Source: Bradyrhizobium sp. SSBR45G
GTDB lineage: Bacteria > Pseudomonadota > Alphaproteobacteria > Rhizobiales > Xanthobacteraceae
Assembly (NCBI RefSeq): GCF_030159255.1
Contig: NZ_BSCT01000005.1
Coordinates: 186,001 to 250,000, forward strand
DNA: 64,000 bases
Direction of reading: 5' to 3'
Part shown: in pieces, positions 9,016 through 16,891 of the stretch
How the letters are laid out: the number at the start of each line of letters is the position of its first letter
How positions within the stretch are numbered: the first letter of the stretch is position 1
Program-made: the position numbers and the translations under genes
The notes under the pieces: generated by a model
Seen by the model: the letters and a program-made list of their open reading frames with translations, nothing else
What the model was told of the DNA's origin: nothing
The model's database searches: none

Positions 9016-9399
9016 GTGAACCTGATCCAGCAGCTCGAAAAAGAGCAGTTCGACAAGCTGTCCGCCAACAAGACCATTCCGGAGTTCGGACCGGGCGACA
9101 CCGTGATCGTCAACGTGAAGGTGGTCGAAGGCGATCGTACCCGCGTGCAGGCCTATGAGGGCGTCTGCATCGGCCGCTCCGGCGGCGGCATCAACGAGAG
9201 CTTCACGGTGCGCAAGATCTCCTACGGCGAGGGCGTGGAGCGTGTGTTCCCGATCCTGTCCCCGATGATCGACTCGATCAAGGTCGTGCGCCGCGGCAAG
9301 GTGCGTCGCGCCAAGCTGTATTACCTGCGCCAGCTGCGCGGCAAGTCGGCCCGCATCGTCGAGAAGCAGGACCGCCAGCAGACCGCGGTCAACGAGTAA
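9016..9399 (+). CDS. rplS: 50S ribosomal protein L19
   Basis: L19 lies at the 30S-50S interface. The 127-residue protein contains the L19 core ([69 protein letters not shown]). The start is GTG 9016 with GGAGA at 9004-9008. A strong intrinsic terminator follows within 30 bases, marking the end of the cluster. Confidence 0.98.
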   Translation: MNLIQQLEKEQFDKLSANKTIPEFGPGDTVIVNVKVVEGDRTRVQAYEGVCIGRSGGGINESFTVRKISYGEGVERVFPILSPMIDSIKVVRRGKVRRAKLYYLRQLRGKSARIVEKQDRQQTAVNE

Positions 9400-9426
9400 T
9401 CGTTGCTCCCATTGGATTGACGAAGA

Positions 9427-9457
9427 GCGCGGGCTGGTCCCGCGCTTTTTTGTTTTT
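9427..9457 (+). terminator. Intrinsic terminator after rplS
   Basis: A 7-bp GC stem (GCGCGGG 9427-9433 with CCCGCGC 9439-9445) and a 5-base loop are followed by TTTTTTGTTTTT (9446-9457). This is the clearest rho-independent terminator in the window and closes the ffh-rplS unit. Confidence 0.92.
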
Positions 9458-9465
9458 GCCGCGCC

Positions 9466-9545
9466 GTCGTTGCGAGGAGCCAACGTGTCCGCGCAAAGCG
9501 CGGCCCGATGACAGGCTCCGCGACGAAGCAATCCACGGGCGCAAA
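9466..9545. repeat. Family B repeat, single degenerate copy
   Basis: The sequence CGTTGCGAGGAGCCAACG ... GACGAAGCAATCCACGG matches the arms of the GTCATTGCGAGCG...AAGCAATCC family seen intact at 51679-51759. Here an internal palindrome (CGCGCAAAGCGCG) lies between the two halves and only one arm is left. Confidence 0.65.
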
Positions 9546-9552
9546 CGCATCT

Positions 9553-9581
9553 CGCACTTCGGCGGCTGCGTGCTATATAAT
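9553..9581 (+). promoter_or_regulatory. Possible leuC promoter
   Basis: A perfect TATAAT lies at 9576-9581, about 220 bases before leuC and beyond the rplS terminator; no good -35 is visible. The long leader to leuC (9590-9799) holds no Leu-codon-rich peptide or terminator hairpin that would suggest attenuation. Confidence 0.35.
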
Positions 9582-9799
9582 GCCCTCGAATGGTTCTAGA
9601 TCGCACCAGCATGGCCTGCCGCCGCGTCGTCATCGACGATCGCCGCCGGCTGCCCGGGCGGTTCTTCGGACGCTTCGCCACCTCGGCGACATCAGAGCTT
9701 AGGCCCGCGCTGTAAGCCGCAGCGCCTCGTCTCTTTGCCTGTTCCGCGTGTCCGTCACGCGTCCCGTTTCAAACCTCAAATTCCCGGGAGCATTCGCTC

Positions 9800-11206
9800 A
9801 TGTCGAAGCCGACCACCCTGTACGACAAGATCTGGAACGACCATCTGGTGCACGAAGCCGACGACGGCACCTGCCTGCTCTACATCGACCGCCATCTGGT
9901 CCATGAGGTGACATCGCCGCAGGCCTTCGAAGGCCTGCGCATGACCGGCCGCAAGGTGCACGCGCCGGAGAAGACGCTGGCCGTGGTCGATCACAACGTG
10001 CCGACCACCGACCGCTCCAAGCCGAACCCGGATCCGGAGAGCATCGAGCAGATCAAGGCGCTGGCCGACAACGCCAAGGAATTCGGCATCGAATATTACA
10101 ACGAGTTCGATCGCCGCCAGGGCATCGTCCACGTCATCGGCCCGGAGCAGGGTTTTACGCTGCCCGGCACCACGATCGTCTGCGGTGACAGCCACACCTC
10201 GACCCATGGCGCGTTCGGTGCGCTGGCGCACGGCATCGGCACGTCAGAGGTCGAGCACGTGCTGGCGACGCAGACGCTGATCCAGAAGAAGGCGAAGAAC
10301 ATGCGCGTCACCGTCGACGGCGTGCTGCCGGATGGCGTGACGGGCAAGGACATCATCCTCGCCATCATCGGCGAGATCGGCACCGCGGGCGGTACCGGCT
10401 ACGTGCTGGAGTACGCCGGCGAGGCGATCCGCGCGCTGTCGATGGAAGGCCGTATGACCGTGTGCAACATGTCGATCGAGGGCGGCGCCCGTGCCGGCCT
10501 TGTGGCGCCCGACCAGAAGGCGTTCGACTTCCTGCGTGGCCGTCCCAAGGCGCCGCAGGGCGCCGCCTGGGACGCCGCCATGCGCTACTGGGAGACGCTG
10601 CGCTCCGACGAGGGCGCGCATTTCGACCACGAGCTGCGTCTCGACGCCGCCAAGCTGCCGCCGATCGTGACCTGGGGCACCTCCCCTGAGGACGTGATCT
10701 CGGTGACCGGCGCAGTGCCCGATCCGGACCAGATCGCCGACGAAGCCAAGCGCCTCTCCAAGCACCGCGCGCTGAAATACATGGGCCTGACTGCCGGCAC
10801 GAAGATCACCGACATCAAGCTCGACCGCGTCTTCATCGGCTCCTGCACCAATGGCCGCATCGAGGACCTGCGCGCCGCCGCCAAGATCGCCGAGGGCAAG
10901 ACCGTCAGCAGCCATGTGAATGCGATGGTCGTGCCGGGCTCGGGCATCGTCAAGGAGCAGGCGGAAGCCGAGGGTCTCGACAAGATCTTCGTCAAGGCCG
11001 GCTTCGAATGGCGCGAGCCGGGTTGCTCGATGTGCCTCGCGATGAACCCGGACAAGCTGGCGCCGGAGGAACGTTGCGCCTCGACCTCGAACCGCAACTT
11101 CGAGGGCCGCCAGGGCTTCAAGGGCCGCACCCATCTGGTGTCGCCGGCGATGGCCGCAGCGGCCGCGATCGCCGGCCACTTCGTCGACGTGCGCGACTGG
11201 CGCTGA
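9800..11206 (+). CDS. leuC: 3-isopropylmalate dehydratase large subunit
   Basis: LeuC with LeuD isomerises 2-isopropylmalate to 3-isopropylmalate in leucine synthesis. The 468-residue aconitase-family subunit has [27 protein letters not shown] and the three 4Fe-4S cysteines (one in GSCTNGR, two in GCSMC), plus the family C-terminus [17 protein letters not shown] lies 9 bases upstream of ATG 9800. leuD lies 3.3 kb downstream on the same strand; the gene for the second subunit is therefore not adjacent. Confidence 0.97.
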   Translation: MSKPTTLYDKIWNDHLVHEADDGTCLLYIDRHLVHEVTSPQAFEGLRMTGRKVHAPEKTLAVVDHNVPTTDRSKPNPDPESIEQIKALADNAKEFGIEYYNEFDRRQGIVHVIGPEQGFTLPGTTIVCGDSHTSTHGAFGALAHGIGTSEVEHVLATQTLIQKKAKNMRVTVDGVLPDGVTGKDIILAIIGEIGTAGGTGYVLEYAGEAIRALSMEGRMTVCNMSIEGGARAGLVAPDQKAFDFLRGRPKAPQGAAWDAAMRYWETLRSDEGAHFDHELRLDAAKLPPIVTWGTSPEDVISVTGAVPDPDQIADEAKRLSKHRALKYMGLTAGTKITDIKLDRVFIGSCTNGRIEDLRAAAKIAEGKTVSSHVNAMVVPGSGIVKEQAEAEGLDKIFVKAGFEWREPGCSMCLAMNPDKLAPEERCASTSNRNFEGRQGFKGRTHLVSPAMAAAAAIAGHFVDVRDWR

Positions 11207-11258
11207 TGATCTGATTTCGCCGCTGCAGCCAAGCTGCACCGCGACCGACAGACGAACA

Positions 11259-11294
11259 ACGCGATGGCTTCGACGAAGCCGTCGCGTTTTCATT
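11259..11294 (+). terminator. Probable terminator after leuC
   Basis: An imperfect hairpin ACGCGATGGCTTC/GAAGCCGTCGCGT is followed by TTTCATTTT, starting about 50 bases after the leuC stop. Confidence 0.75.
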
Positions 11295-11400
11295 TTGCGT
11301 CAACGTCGACGCAGCTCGACAAAGACTTCTTAAGCCTCGTCACGCACAATCCTACCGCCGGACGCTGGGCGTTCTGCAGAGACGTGCCGAGGAGCCTGCC

Positions 11401-11616
11401 ATGGCCAACAAGCCGGAATACGTCGACCTCATTCGTGATGCGACGCGCCAGCGCCGAAAAACGCCGCCGGCCAAGATTATCGCCAAGCCCGAAGCTCCAA
11501 AGGAGGAGCGGCGGCTGTCGAACTGGCCGCCCGGCCGCTTCGCCAAATGGCGGCTTGAAACGCTGGTGCCGTGGAAGCTCTCCATGAAGAGCTGGCAGCT
11601 CAAGGACTGGCTCTGA
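11401..11616 (+). CDS. Small basic hypothetical protein
   Basis: A 71-residue cytoplasmic-looking protein begins MANKPEYVDLIRDATRQ and ends WKLSMKSWQLKDWL. It is rich in Lys, Arg and Trp, with no signal peptide or membrane segment. GAGG lies upstream of ATG 11401 with reasonable spacing. I do not recognise the family. Coding is supported by the start signal and regular codon use; it follows the leuC terminator, so it should have its own promoter. Confidence 0.55.
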   Translation: MANKPEYVDLIRDATRQRRKTPPAKIIAKPEAPKEERRLSNWPPGRFAKWRLETLVPWKLSMKSWQLKDWL

Positions 11617-11700
11617 CCGCGACACCGGCTTCACGCCTCTGAAACGAGAGAAGGACGCCGTAAGGCGTCCTTCGAAGTCTCGTTCAAGAGCGGCGCATCG

Positions 11701-12390
11701 TCAGTAGTAGCGCCAGTGGTGGCGATGGTGACGATGATGCCACCGGTGATGGTGGCGCCAGTGGTGACCGCGCCAGTGCCGGGAGTGGCAGATTCGACGC
11801 GGCCCATAGTAGGTGTAGACGATGCGGCAGCGGCGATAGGGGTAGTAGTAGCCGGTCGTGTAGGTCGGCGTGTAGTAGCTGCGATAGCCGTAGAAGTGAC
11901 GCCGGTGATGGTGGACGTACGGCCGATAGCCGTAGTGCGGACGATAGTAGCCGCCGCCACCACCATGGAACACCGGCCGCGGGCCGCCGCCGCCGTGAAA
12001 CGCAGGCCCCCCGCCGTGGAACACCGGGCGCGGACCACCGCCGCCGAAGGCATGCCCACCACCGCCGTGGAAGACTCCGCCGCCACCATGAAATGCCGGG
12101 CCGGCGTGGAAGCCGCCGCCGCCGCCGTGAAAGCCACCACCACCGTGGAAACCGCCACCGCCGCCGCCATGTCCGCCGCCACCCCCACCGCCACCACCGT
12201 GGCCACCCGGGCCACGAACCTGGATCGCCAGTGCTCCGGGCGACGCCTGTGTCGCGGGCGCCGCGCCAGGACCGACGGGCGACATCGCAGACGCGGGCCG
12301 ACCGGACGCACCCGCCAAGACAAACAACGCCGCCGCCGCAAGACTGAGGCGACGAGCACGACCAGCGCGCTGGTCCTTCATCCTCATCAT
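11701..12390 (-). CDS. Exported Gly/His-repeat protein with His/Tyr-rich tail
   Basis: The 229-residue product has a signal peptide (cleavage near RPASA, about residue 35) and a short spacer. A long low-complexity region of GGGG/FHGGGG units spans roughly residues 60-150, and a tail very rich in Tyr, Arg, His and Trp ends HHWRYY with an interior two-cysteine loop (RRCRIVY...RRICHSRHW). No enzyme domain is visible. The His density suggests metal or heme binding or a surface role, which is inference. ATG 12390 has AGAAGGGA upstream. A tandem 11-bp repeat lies about 100 bases upstream. Confidence 0.75.
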   Translation of the reverse strand: MMRMKDQRAGRARRLSLAAAALFVLAGASGRPASAMSPVGPGAAPATQASPGALAIQVRGPGGHGGGGGGGGGHGGGGGGFHGGGGFHGGGGGFHAGPAFHGGGGVFHGGGGHAFGGGGPRPVFHGGGPAFHGGGGPRPVFHGGGGGYYRPHYGYRPYVHHHRRHFYGYRSYYTPTYTTGYYYPYRRCRIVYTYYGPRRICHSRHWRGHHWRHHHRWHHRHHRHHWRYY

Positions 12391-12470
12391 GGTCCCTTCT
12401 CCCTGAATGCTGTGCAACGATGGACCCATGCAGCGCCGATGCTGGTCGTCCGATCGGTGGATTGGCGCAC

Positions 12471-12512
12471 CCCGACATGAACGTAGAGATAGCGACGTGA
12501 ATGCGGCATGAA
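12471..12512 (-). promoter_or_regulatory. Tandem 11-bp direct repeats upstream of Gly/His-rich gene
   Basis: On the minus strand TTCATGCCGC (12512-12503) and TTCACGTCGC (12501-12492) repeat at 11-bp period. A third related unit TTCATGTCGG lies 9 bases further on (12481-12472). The first 22 bases match the site at 13371-13392 at 20 positions. The 11-bp period is typical of OmpR/PhoB-family response-regulator sites; the regulator is unknown. Confidence 0.6.
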
Positions 12513-12663
12513 TGATGCACGCGGGGCGCGCATCTGCGGCGTGGCGTCGCGGCAGAGGATCCATCGATCAGCTTCGACATCGTCGTGCAACTGATCGTGC
12601 CGGATCTGGCGCCGAGACGGTCGTTGCTCAAGACCCGTCCGCGTAGCAGGCGCGTTGTGCGTC

Positions 12664-12939
12664 CTAATCGTGGAACGGCGTGAACAGCAACGAGCCCGGC
12701 GGATGAGCCGGCGCGTAGTCCACGGGACGGCCCCAATAAGTTGGCGTCACCACGGTGGCAGCGCGCGGCCAAACTGCGGTTGATTGCCGGCGTGTGACGA
12801 CGTCCGACGCGGCTGAGCGTCGGTTCGTCAATTGAACCTCCGACGCAGCGACGGGGGAGGTGGCAGCGGAACTTGCCACCAGCATCGCCACCGTGACGAT
12901 CCCGATGCCGAGCCACGTCCTGTTGACGGACTCTTTCAT
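12664..12939 (-). CDS. Small exported protein of unknown function
   Basis: The 91-residue product has a signal peptide (MKESVNRTWLGIGIVTVAML..., cleavage near VAASE, about residue 33). The mature part of about 58 residues has no cysteine and contains VVTPTYWGRPVDYAP. GAGG lies 6 bases before ATG 12939, so I chose it over an in-frame TTG at 12951. It follows the His-rich gene at 13279 in the same direction across a 10-bp hairpin and may be co-transcribed with it. I do not recognise the family. Confidence 0.6.
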   Translation of the reverse strand: MKESVNRTWLGIGIVTVAMLVASSAATSPVAASEVQLTNRRSAASDVVTRRQSTAVWPRAATVVTPTYWGRPVDYAPAHPPGSLLFTPFHD

Positions 12940-12970
12940 GGCAGACCTCAATTGCGGTCCGCCTCAGCGT

Positions 12971-12993
12971 ACAGGCCCGCAAAGCGGGCCTGT
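12971..12993 (-). other. Strong hairpin between two small exported genes
   Basis: ACAGGCCCGC (12971-12980) and GCGGGCCTGT (12984-12993) form a perfect 10-bp stem with a 3-base loop. It lies 38 bases after the stop at 13031. No T-tract follows on the minus strand, so it may be a processing or stability element rather than a terminator. Confidence 0.6.
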
Positions 12994-13030
12994 TTGATCT
13001 CGATCATCCCTTGCAGCGGCAATGGACGGC

Positions 13031-13279
13031 TCACCAATGACGGTGATGCCGGTGCCAGCGATGCGGACGCCAGTGATGGCGCGGATAGTAGTGGCGCCGC
13101 GGATGCCAATGCCGGCGGCCGTGCCAATGGGCCTGGGTGGTCTCCTGCACGGTGCCCTGCTGCACCGCCGCCGCAGCGCCCGGATTGATGAGCGAGAGCG
13201 CCTGCGCGCGTTCGGCCGGGGCAGCCAGCGCCAGGACGGCGCCAACCGCGGCGATGCCCAACAGTTTCATCACAGTCAT
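13031..13279 (-). CDS. Small exported His-rich protein
   Basis: The 82-residue protein has a signal peptide (MKLLGIAAVGAVLALAAPAERAQA, cleavage about residue 27) and a short mature region that turns into a tail of His, Arg, Trp, Tyr and Pro (WHGRRHWHPRRHYY...HRHHRHW). The tail resembles the end of the protein at 11701-12390. ATG 13279 has GGAGAAGGT upstream. Metal binding in the periplasm is a reasonable inference from about 15 His in 35 residues, but nothing proves it. Confidence 0.7.
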   Translation of the reverse strand: MTVMKLLGIAAVGAVLALAAPAERAQALSLINPGAAAAVQQGTVQETTQAHWHGRRHWHPRRHYYPRHHWRPHRWHRHHRHW

Positions 13280-13370
13280 GACCTTCTCCTTCGATCGCCA
13301 GACACCACGTCGGGCACCGCACGCCGCCTGATGGCGGTCGTCGCAGCGCGACGCAGATCAGTCTCGAACG

Positions 13371-13392
13371 AGCGACGTGAATGTGACATGAA
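13371..13392 (-). promoter_or_regulatory. Tandem 11-bp direct repeats upstream of His-rich gene
   Basis: On the minus strand TTCATGTCAC (13392-13383) and TTCACGTCGC (13381-13372) are repeats spaced 11 bp, about 91 bases before the ATG at 13279. The match to the site before the gene at 12390, at nearly the same distance, suggests shared control. Confidence 0.6.
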
Positions 13393-13516
13393 GACCTGCG
13401 CCCGAGCAGAATGCTGAAATGCCGCGCGCGGTTCCGCCGCATCACGTGACATATCGGCACTGTGGCCGGACCGTCACGCCCCGTGCCATCTCTCGTCCCG
13501 CAACGCGACGAATCAC

Positions 13517-13846
13517 TCAGCCGCGCCGCCAGAAGCAGCTCATATGCGGGACGATCACGGTGCCGCTCGGTCGGTGCTCCGGGACGTAGGTCGCATTGCA
13601 CACGCGCACCGCGTTCGGGCCGGGATTGTAGCGCGGCACCACATCCGGCTCCCAGTGCCCCTCGTAACGCGGGTAGATCGGAACGCGCCGCGGCCTGCGT
13701 TGTGCGGAGACGTCCGTATTGCCGCCGCTCTGCACCGTCTGGAGCTGCGCGCCGGTCGACTGCTCCGCCTGCGCGCCGGCCGGCACCGAGATCATGACTG
13801 CCGCGGCCAGCGCCGTTCCGGCCAGCATCATCGACATCTGTCTCAT
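13517..13846 (-). CDS. Exported hypothetical protein
   Basis: A 109-residue protein with a clear signal peptide (TALAAAVMISVPAGAQA, cleavage about residue 27). The mature region holds RRPRRVPIYPRYEGHWEPD, a Tyr/Pro-rich stretch and two cysteines (VRVCNATY, HMSCFW) that could form a disulfide. The GGGAG before ATG 13846 is very close, so an internal Met (13834) is an alternative start. It is the most upstream of the four minus-strand exported genes between leuC and leuD. Function is not recognised. Confidence 0.6.
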   Translation of the reverse strand: MRQMSMMLAGTALAAAVMISVPAGAQAEQSTGAQLQTVQSGGNTDVSAQRRPRRVPIYPRYEGHWEPDVVPRYNPGPNAVRVCNATYVPEHRPSGTVIVPHMSCFWRRG

Positions 13847-13973
13847 AGCTCCCCCAAAGCCCCAAATCGCGCGCCGCGAAGGTCGCCGTTTTCACACCCT
13901 GCGTCAACCGCAGCCGCCACAGGTCGCATAGAACCAGGATGCATCGTGATGAAAGCCGGGCTAGAAGGCGGCA

Positions 13974-14372
13974 ATGTGGACAGATTTGAAAGCTCCCTCG
14001 CTCGCCGACATGGAAGCGATGGCGCACGAGATGTTCGAGCGCCTGCCCGAGCATTTCCGCAGCATGTGCGAGGGCGTCGTCATCCGGGTCGAGGACTTCC
14101 CGACGGAGGAGGTGCTCGACGAGATGGAGGCCGAGAGCGAATTCGACCTGCTCGGCCTGTTCCAGGGCACCGGGCTGCCGTTCCGCAGCAATGACGACCT
14201 GCCGCGCCTGCCGAACATGATCTGGCTCTACCGCCGCCCGATCCTGGATTATTGGGCGGAGCACGACGAGAGCCTCGGCTACATCGTTCGCCACGTCCTG
14301 ATCCACGAGATCGGCCATCATTTCGGAATGTCCGACGACGACATGGAAGCCATCGAGGCGGGCGCCGACTGA
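13974..14372 (+). CDS. Mini-zincin metallopeptidase (PF06262-type)
   Basis: The 132-residue protein carries the zinc-binding site HEIGHH (H111, E112, H115) followed by FGMSDDDM, the arrangement of the small 'minimal gluzincin' family. VLIHEIGHHFGMSD and the preceding DYWAEHDESLGYIVRHV are typical. No signal peptide is seen, so it is likely cytoplasmic. Start ATG 13974 has AAGG upstream. leuD begins 94 bases later. Physiological substrates of this family are unknown to me. Confidence 0.85.
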   Translation: MWTDLKAPSLADMEAMAHEMFERLPEHFRSMCEGVVIRVEDFPTEEVLDEMEAESEFDLLGLFQGTGLPFRSNDDLPRLPNMIWLYRRPILDYWAEHDESLGYIVRHVLIHEIGHHFGMSDDDMEAIEAGAD

Positions 14373-14465
14373 CCCGCGCGGCCGAGGTTCGGGGGATTTG
14401 GACTTTATCCGCACCGCCAATCGGGCTAAACAGCGGTCTGCCGATACTCTCGAAGGTGCTCCCCG

Positions 14466-15068
14466 ATGGACAAGTTCACCACGCTGGAAGGCGTCGCCGC
14501 GCCGCTGAAGATCATCAATGTCGACACCGACATGATCATCCCCAAGCAGTACCTGAAGACCATCAAGCGCACCGGCCTCGGCAAGGGCCTGTTCTCGGAG
14601 CAGCGCTACAAGGACGACGGCAGCGAGAACCCGGATTTCGTACTCAACCAGCCGGCCTATCGCAATTCCAAGATCCTGGTCGCCGGCGACAATTTCGGCT
14701 GCGGCTCGAGCCGCGAGCACGCCCCCTGGGCGCTCCTGGATTTCGGCATCCGCTGCGTGATCTCGACCTCGTTCGGCGACATCTTCTACAACAACTGCTT
14801 CAAGAACGGCATCCTGCCGATCCGCGTGTCGCAGGCCGATCTCGACAAGCTGTTCGACGACGCCGAGCGCGGCGCCAACGCGACGCTGACCGTCGACCTC
14901 GCCAGCCAGGAAATCCGCGGGCCCGATGGCGGCACCGTGAAGTTCGAGATCGACCCGTTCCGCAAGCACTGCCTGATCAACGGGCTCGACGATATCGGGC
15001 TGACGCTCGAGAAGAAGGCCTCGATCGACAGCTACGAGGCCAAGCTCGCCGAGCGCGCCTGGGCCTGA
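14466..15068 (+). CDS. leuD: 3-isopropylmalate dehydratase small subunit
   Basis: LeuD forms the swivel domain of isopropylmalate isomerase with LeuC. The 200-residue protein has [56 protein letters not shown] and the alphaproteobacterial C-terminus. The start is ATG 14466. A hairpin terminator follows 27 bases after the stop. Confidence 0.97.
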   Translation: MDKFTTLEGVAAPLKIINVDTDMIIPKQYLKTIKRTGLGKGLFSEQRYKDDGSENPDFVLNQPAYRNSKILVAGDNFGCGSSREHAPWALLDFGIRCVISTSFGDIFYNNCFKNGILPIRVSQADLDKLFDDAERGANATLTVDLASQEIRGPDGGTVKFEIDPFRKHCLINGLDDIGLTLEKKASIDSYEAKLAERAWA

Positions 15069-15094
15069 GCCGGCGCTGACCGTCAGAGTTCGCG

Positions 15095-15124
15095 GGCCCT
15101 GGACCACCGTCCAGGGCCTTGTTT
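15095..15124 (+). terminator. Probable terminator after leuD
   Basis: A 9-bp stem GGCCCTGGA/TCCAGGGCC with a 6-base loop is followed by TTGTTT. Confidence 0.8.
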
Positions 15125-15155
15125 CGAGTCCCCCCGCCTTCACACAGGTCCATCG

Positions 15156-15953
15156 TTGACGCGCGTCTTGCCCGAGGTCGTGACGTTCTGGCGCGGGCCG
15201 CTCGACCGGCTGCGCCAGACCTGCCTGCGCTCGCAGCTTGCCGCCGGCCACAAGGTCACCGTCTACAGCTTCGATCCGCTGCCCGGCCTGCCCGACGGCG
15301 TCGGCAATGCCGAGGCCGAGGCGATCCTGCCTTACGCGTTCTCCGAACGTCTCCGGCCGCCGCAGCCGGACGGCAGCTGGCGCGACTGGACCACCCTGCA
15401 GTTCAGCGACTTCTTCCGGATGCGGCTGATGGCGCAGCGCGCCGGGCTCTGGCTCGACGCGGACGTGCTGCTGCTGCGGCCGGTCGAGATCGATCCGGCG
15501 CTGCCCACTTTCGCCTGGGAGCGGGCGCGCCAGCTCGGTAACTCCGTCCTCTATTTGCCGCCCGATGACCCGATCATCGCCGAATTCGATGCGCTGATGG
15601 CCCAGGACGAGCTGACGCCGAACTGGCTGTCGCTGCGCCACCGCGTCACCTTTGCGGCGCGGCGCCTGCGCGGCGGCTCGAACCGGCTGTCCGACATCCG
15701 GGTCGCGATCTTCGGCCCCGCCGCGCTGACCGCGCTGGCCCGCCGCCACGGCTCGCTGCGCCACGCGCTGCCGAAGCGCAGCTTCTATGCCGTGCATGCC
15801 GAGCCCAGGGCGTTCTTCGAACCGTCCGACTTCTCCGGCCTGATCGGCGATCCCGGCATCGTCGGCCTGCACATCTCGCCGAAGGGCCGCGGCGGCGAGG
15901 CGCCCATCGCCGGCAGCCTCTACGCGTGGGCCGCCGCGCGCTTCGGCGGCTGA
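15156..15953 (+). CDS. Sugar-binding DXD-motif glycosyltransferase
   Basis: A 265-residue protein like the GT32/'Gly_transf_sug' group. It has a typical N-terminus (PEVVTFWRGPLDRLRQTCLRS), the scaffold QFSDFFRMRLMAQRAGLWLDADVLLL with D101-A-D103 as the likely metal and sugar-nucleotide site, and IFGPAALTALAR. No membrane segment is visible. The start is TTG 15156 with a weak AGG; no in-frame ATG fits. Acceptor and donor are unknown. It stands alone after the leuD terminator. Confidence 0.75.
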   Translation: MTRVLPEVVTFWRGPLDRLRQTCLRSQLAAGHKVTVYSFDPLPGLPDGVGNAEAEAILPYAFSERLRPPQPDGSWRDWTTLQFSDFFRMRLMAQRAGLWLDADVLLLRPVEIDPALPTFAWERARQLGNSVLYLPPDDPIIAEFDALMAQDELTPNWLSLRHRVTFAARRLRGGSNRLSDIRVAIFGPAALTALARRHGSLRHALPKRSFYAVHAEPRAFFEPSDFSGLIGDPGIVGLHISPKGRGGEAPIAGSLYAWAAARFGG

Positions 15954-16052
15954 GCTCTGCGCCGGTCGCAGCGCCGCAACGCGGCTTGATCTAACGCAAC
16001 GTCCGCGCGGCACGCCGGTGATTGATTGCCCGTCAATCATCGGAGATTTGCC

Positions 16053-16469
16053 ATGCCCGCCCAAGCCAAGCCCTATCCCCGGGTCCAGTTCCTGATCGAT
16101 ACGTTCGCGCAATGGCTGCGGCATCGGCGCGAGCTCAGCGAGCTGCGGCAGCTCGACCGCGACGATTTCGAGCGCATCGCGATGGACCTGCAGGTCACGC
16201 CGGCCGATCTCGACGAGCTGGTTCGGCAGGGCGAGCATGCCGCCGACGAGCTGCCGCACATGCTGAACGCGCTGGGCATCGACGAGGCCGCGCTGTCGCG
16301 CGCCGAGCCGCTGGTGCTGCGCGACATGGAGCGGGTCTGCGCCATGTGCAAGGACAAGATCCGTTGCCACCGCGACCTCGCGGCGGGCACCTCGGGCGAG
16401 CACTACGAAGCGTACTGCCTGAATGCGCCGACCATCGACCGCCTGGGCACAGCCATCACCAAGCACTGA
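16053..16469 (+). CDS. DUF6455-like cysteine-containing small protein
   Basis: The 138-residue protein has an N-terminal helical part (ELSELRQLDRDDFERIAMDLQVTPADL) and four cysteines at 96, 99, 105 and 122 in the pattern CAMCKDKIRC...YC, which could bind a metal or iron-sulfur centre. It looks like the DUF6455 family of rhizobia (my recollection, not a search). GGAG lies before ATG 16053. It precedes a cytochrome c gene by 36 bases in the same direction, so a redox-related role is possible. Confidence 0.7.
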   Translation: MPAQAKPYPRVQFLIDTFAQWLRHRRELSELRQLDRDDFERIAMDLQVTPADLDELVRQGEHAADELPHMLNALGIDEAALSRAEPLVLRDMERVCAMCKDKIRCHRDLAAGTSGEHYEAYCLNAPTIDRLGTAITKH

Positions 16470-16505
16470 TCGCCGGCCTCCCACCCAATTCAGCGGAGCA
16501 CTGCG

Positions 16506-16877
16506 ATGAGCATGCCGAATCTGCACCGCAACACCTGGCTCCATGTCGGCGCCGCGATCTTGCTCGCGCTCGTCGCCATGCTGCTGATCCGGCTGCACTA
16601 CGCCGGCGGCGCCACGCCGGCGGCCGAGAGCGTGCAGGCCGGCCGCAAGCTGGCGGAGGCCTGGTGCAGCCCCTGCCACGCCATCGACGCGGGCGGCGCC
16701 AGAGCCCAGACCCGGACGGCGCCGGATTTCGCCGCCGTCGCCAACATGCCCTCGACGACCGAGCTGTCGCTCAAGGTGTTCCTGCAGAGCAGCCACCCGA
16801 CGATGCCCAACGTCATCCTGACGCCGGAGCAGCGCGGCGACCTCGTCAACTACATCCTCAGCCTCAGACAGATCTGA
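16506..16877 (+). CDS. Membrane-anchored monoheme cytochrome c
   Basis: The 123-residue protein has an uncleaved N-terminal membrane helix (residues 12-30) and one heme site CSPCH (C54, C57, H58). The probable axial Met is M100 in SHPTMPN, followed by the class I cytochrome c C-terminal helix (LTPEQRGDLVNYILSL). It would carry electrons on the periplasmic face. GGAG precedes ATG 16506. It probably forms a unit with the DUF6455-like gene, and ends 14 bases from the convergent lyase gene. Confidence 0.85.
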   Translation: MSMPNLHRNTWLHVGAAILLALVAMLLIRLHYAGGATPAAESVQAGRKLAEAWCSPCHAIDAGGARAQTRTAPDFAAVANMPSTTELSLKVFLQSSHPTMPNVILTPEQRGDLVNYILSLRQI

Positions 16878-16891
16878 CGCGGCTCGGCCTC

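Noticed and set aside
9590..9715. 41-codon ORF in the leuC leader, starting just after TATAAT
   Set aside because: It has no Shine-Dalgarno, no leucine-codon run and no attenuator hairpin, so it does not support a leader peptide.
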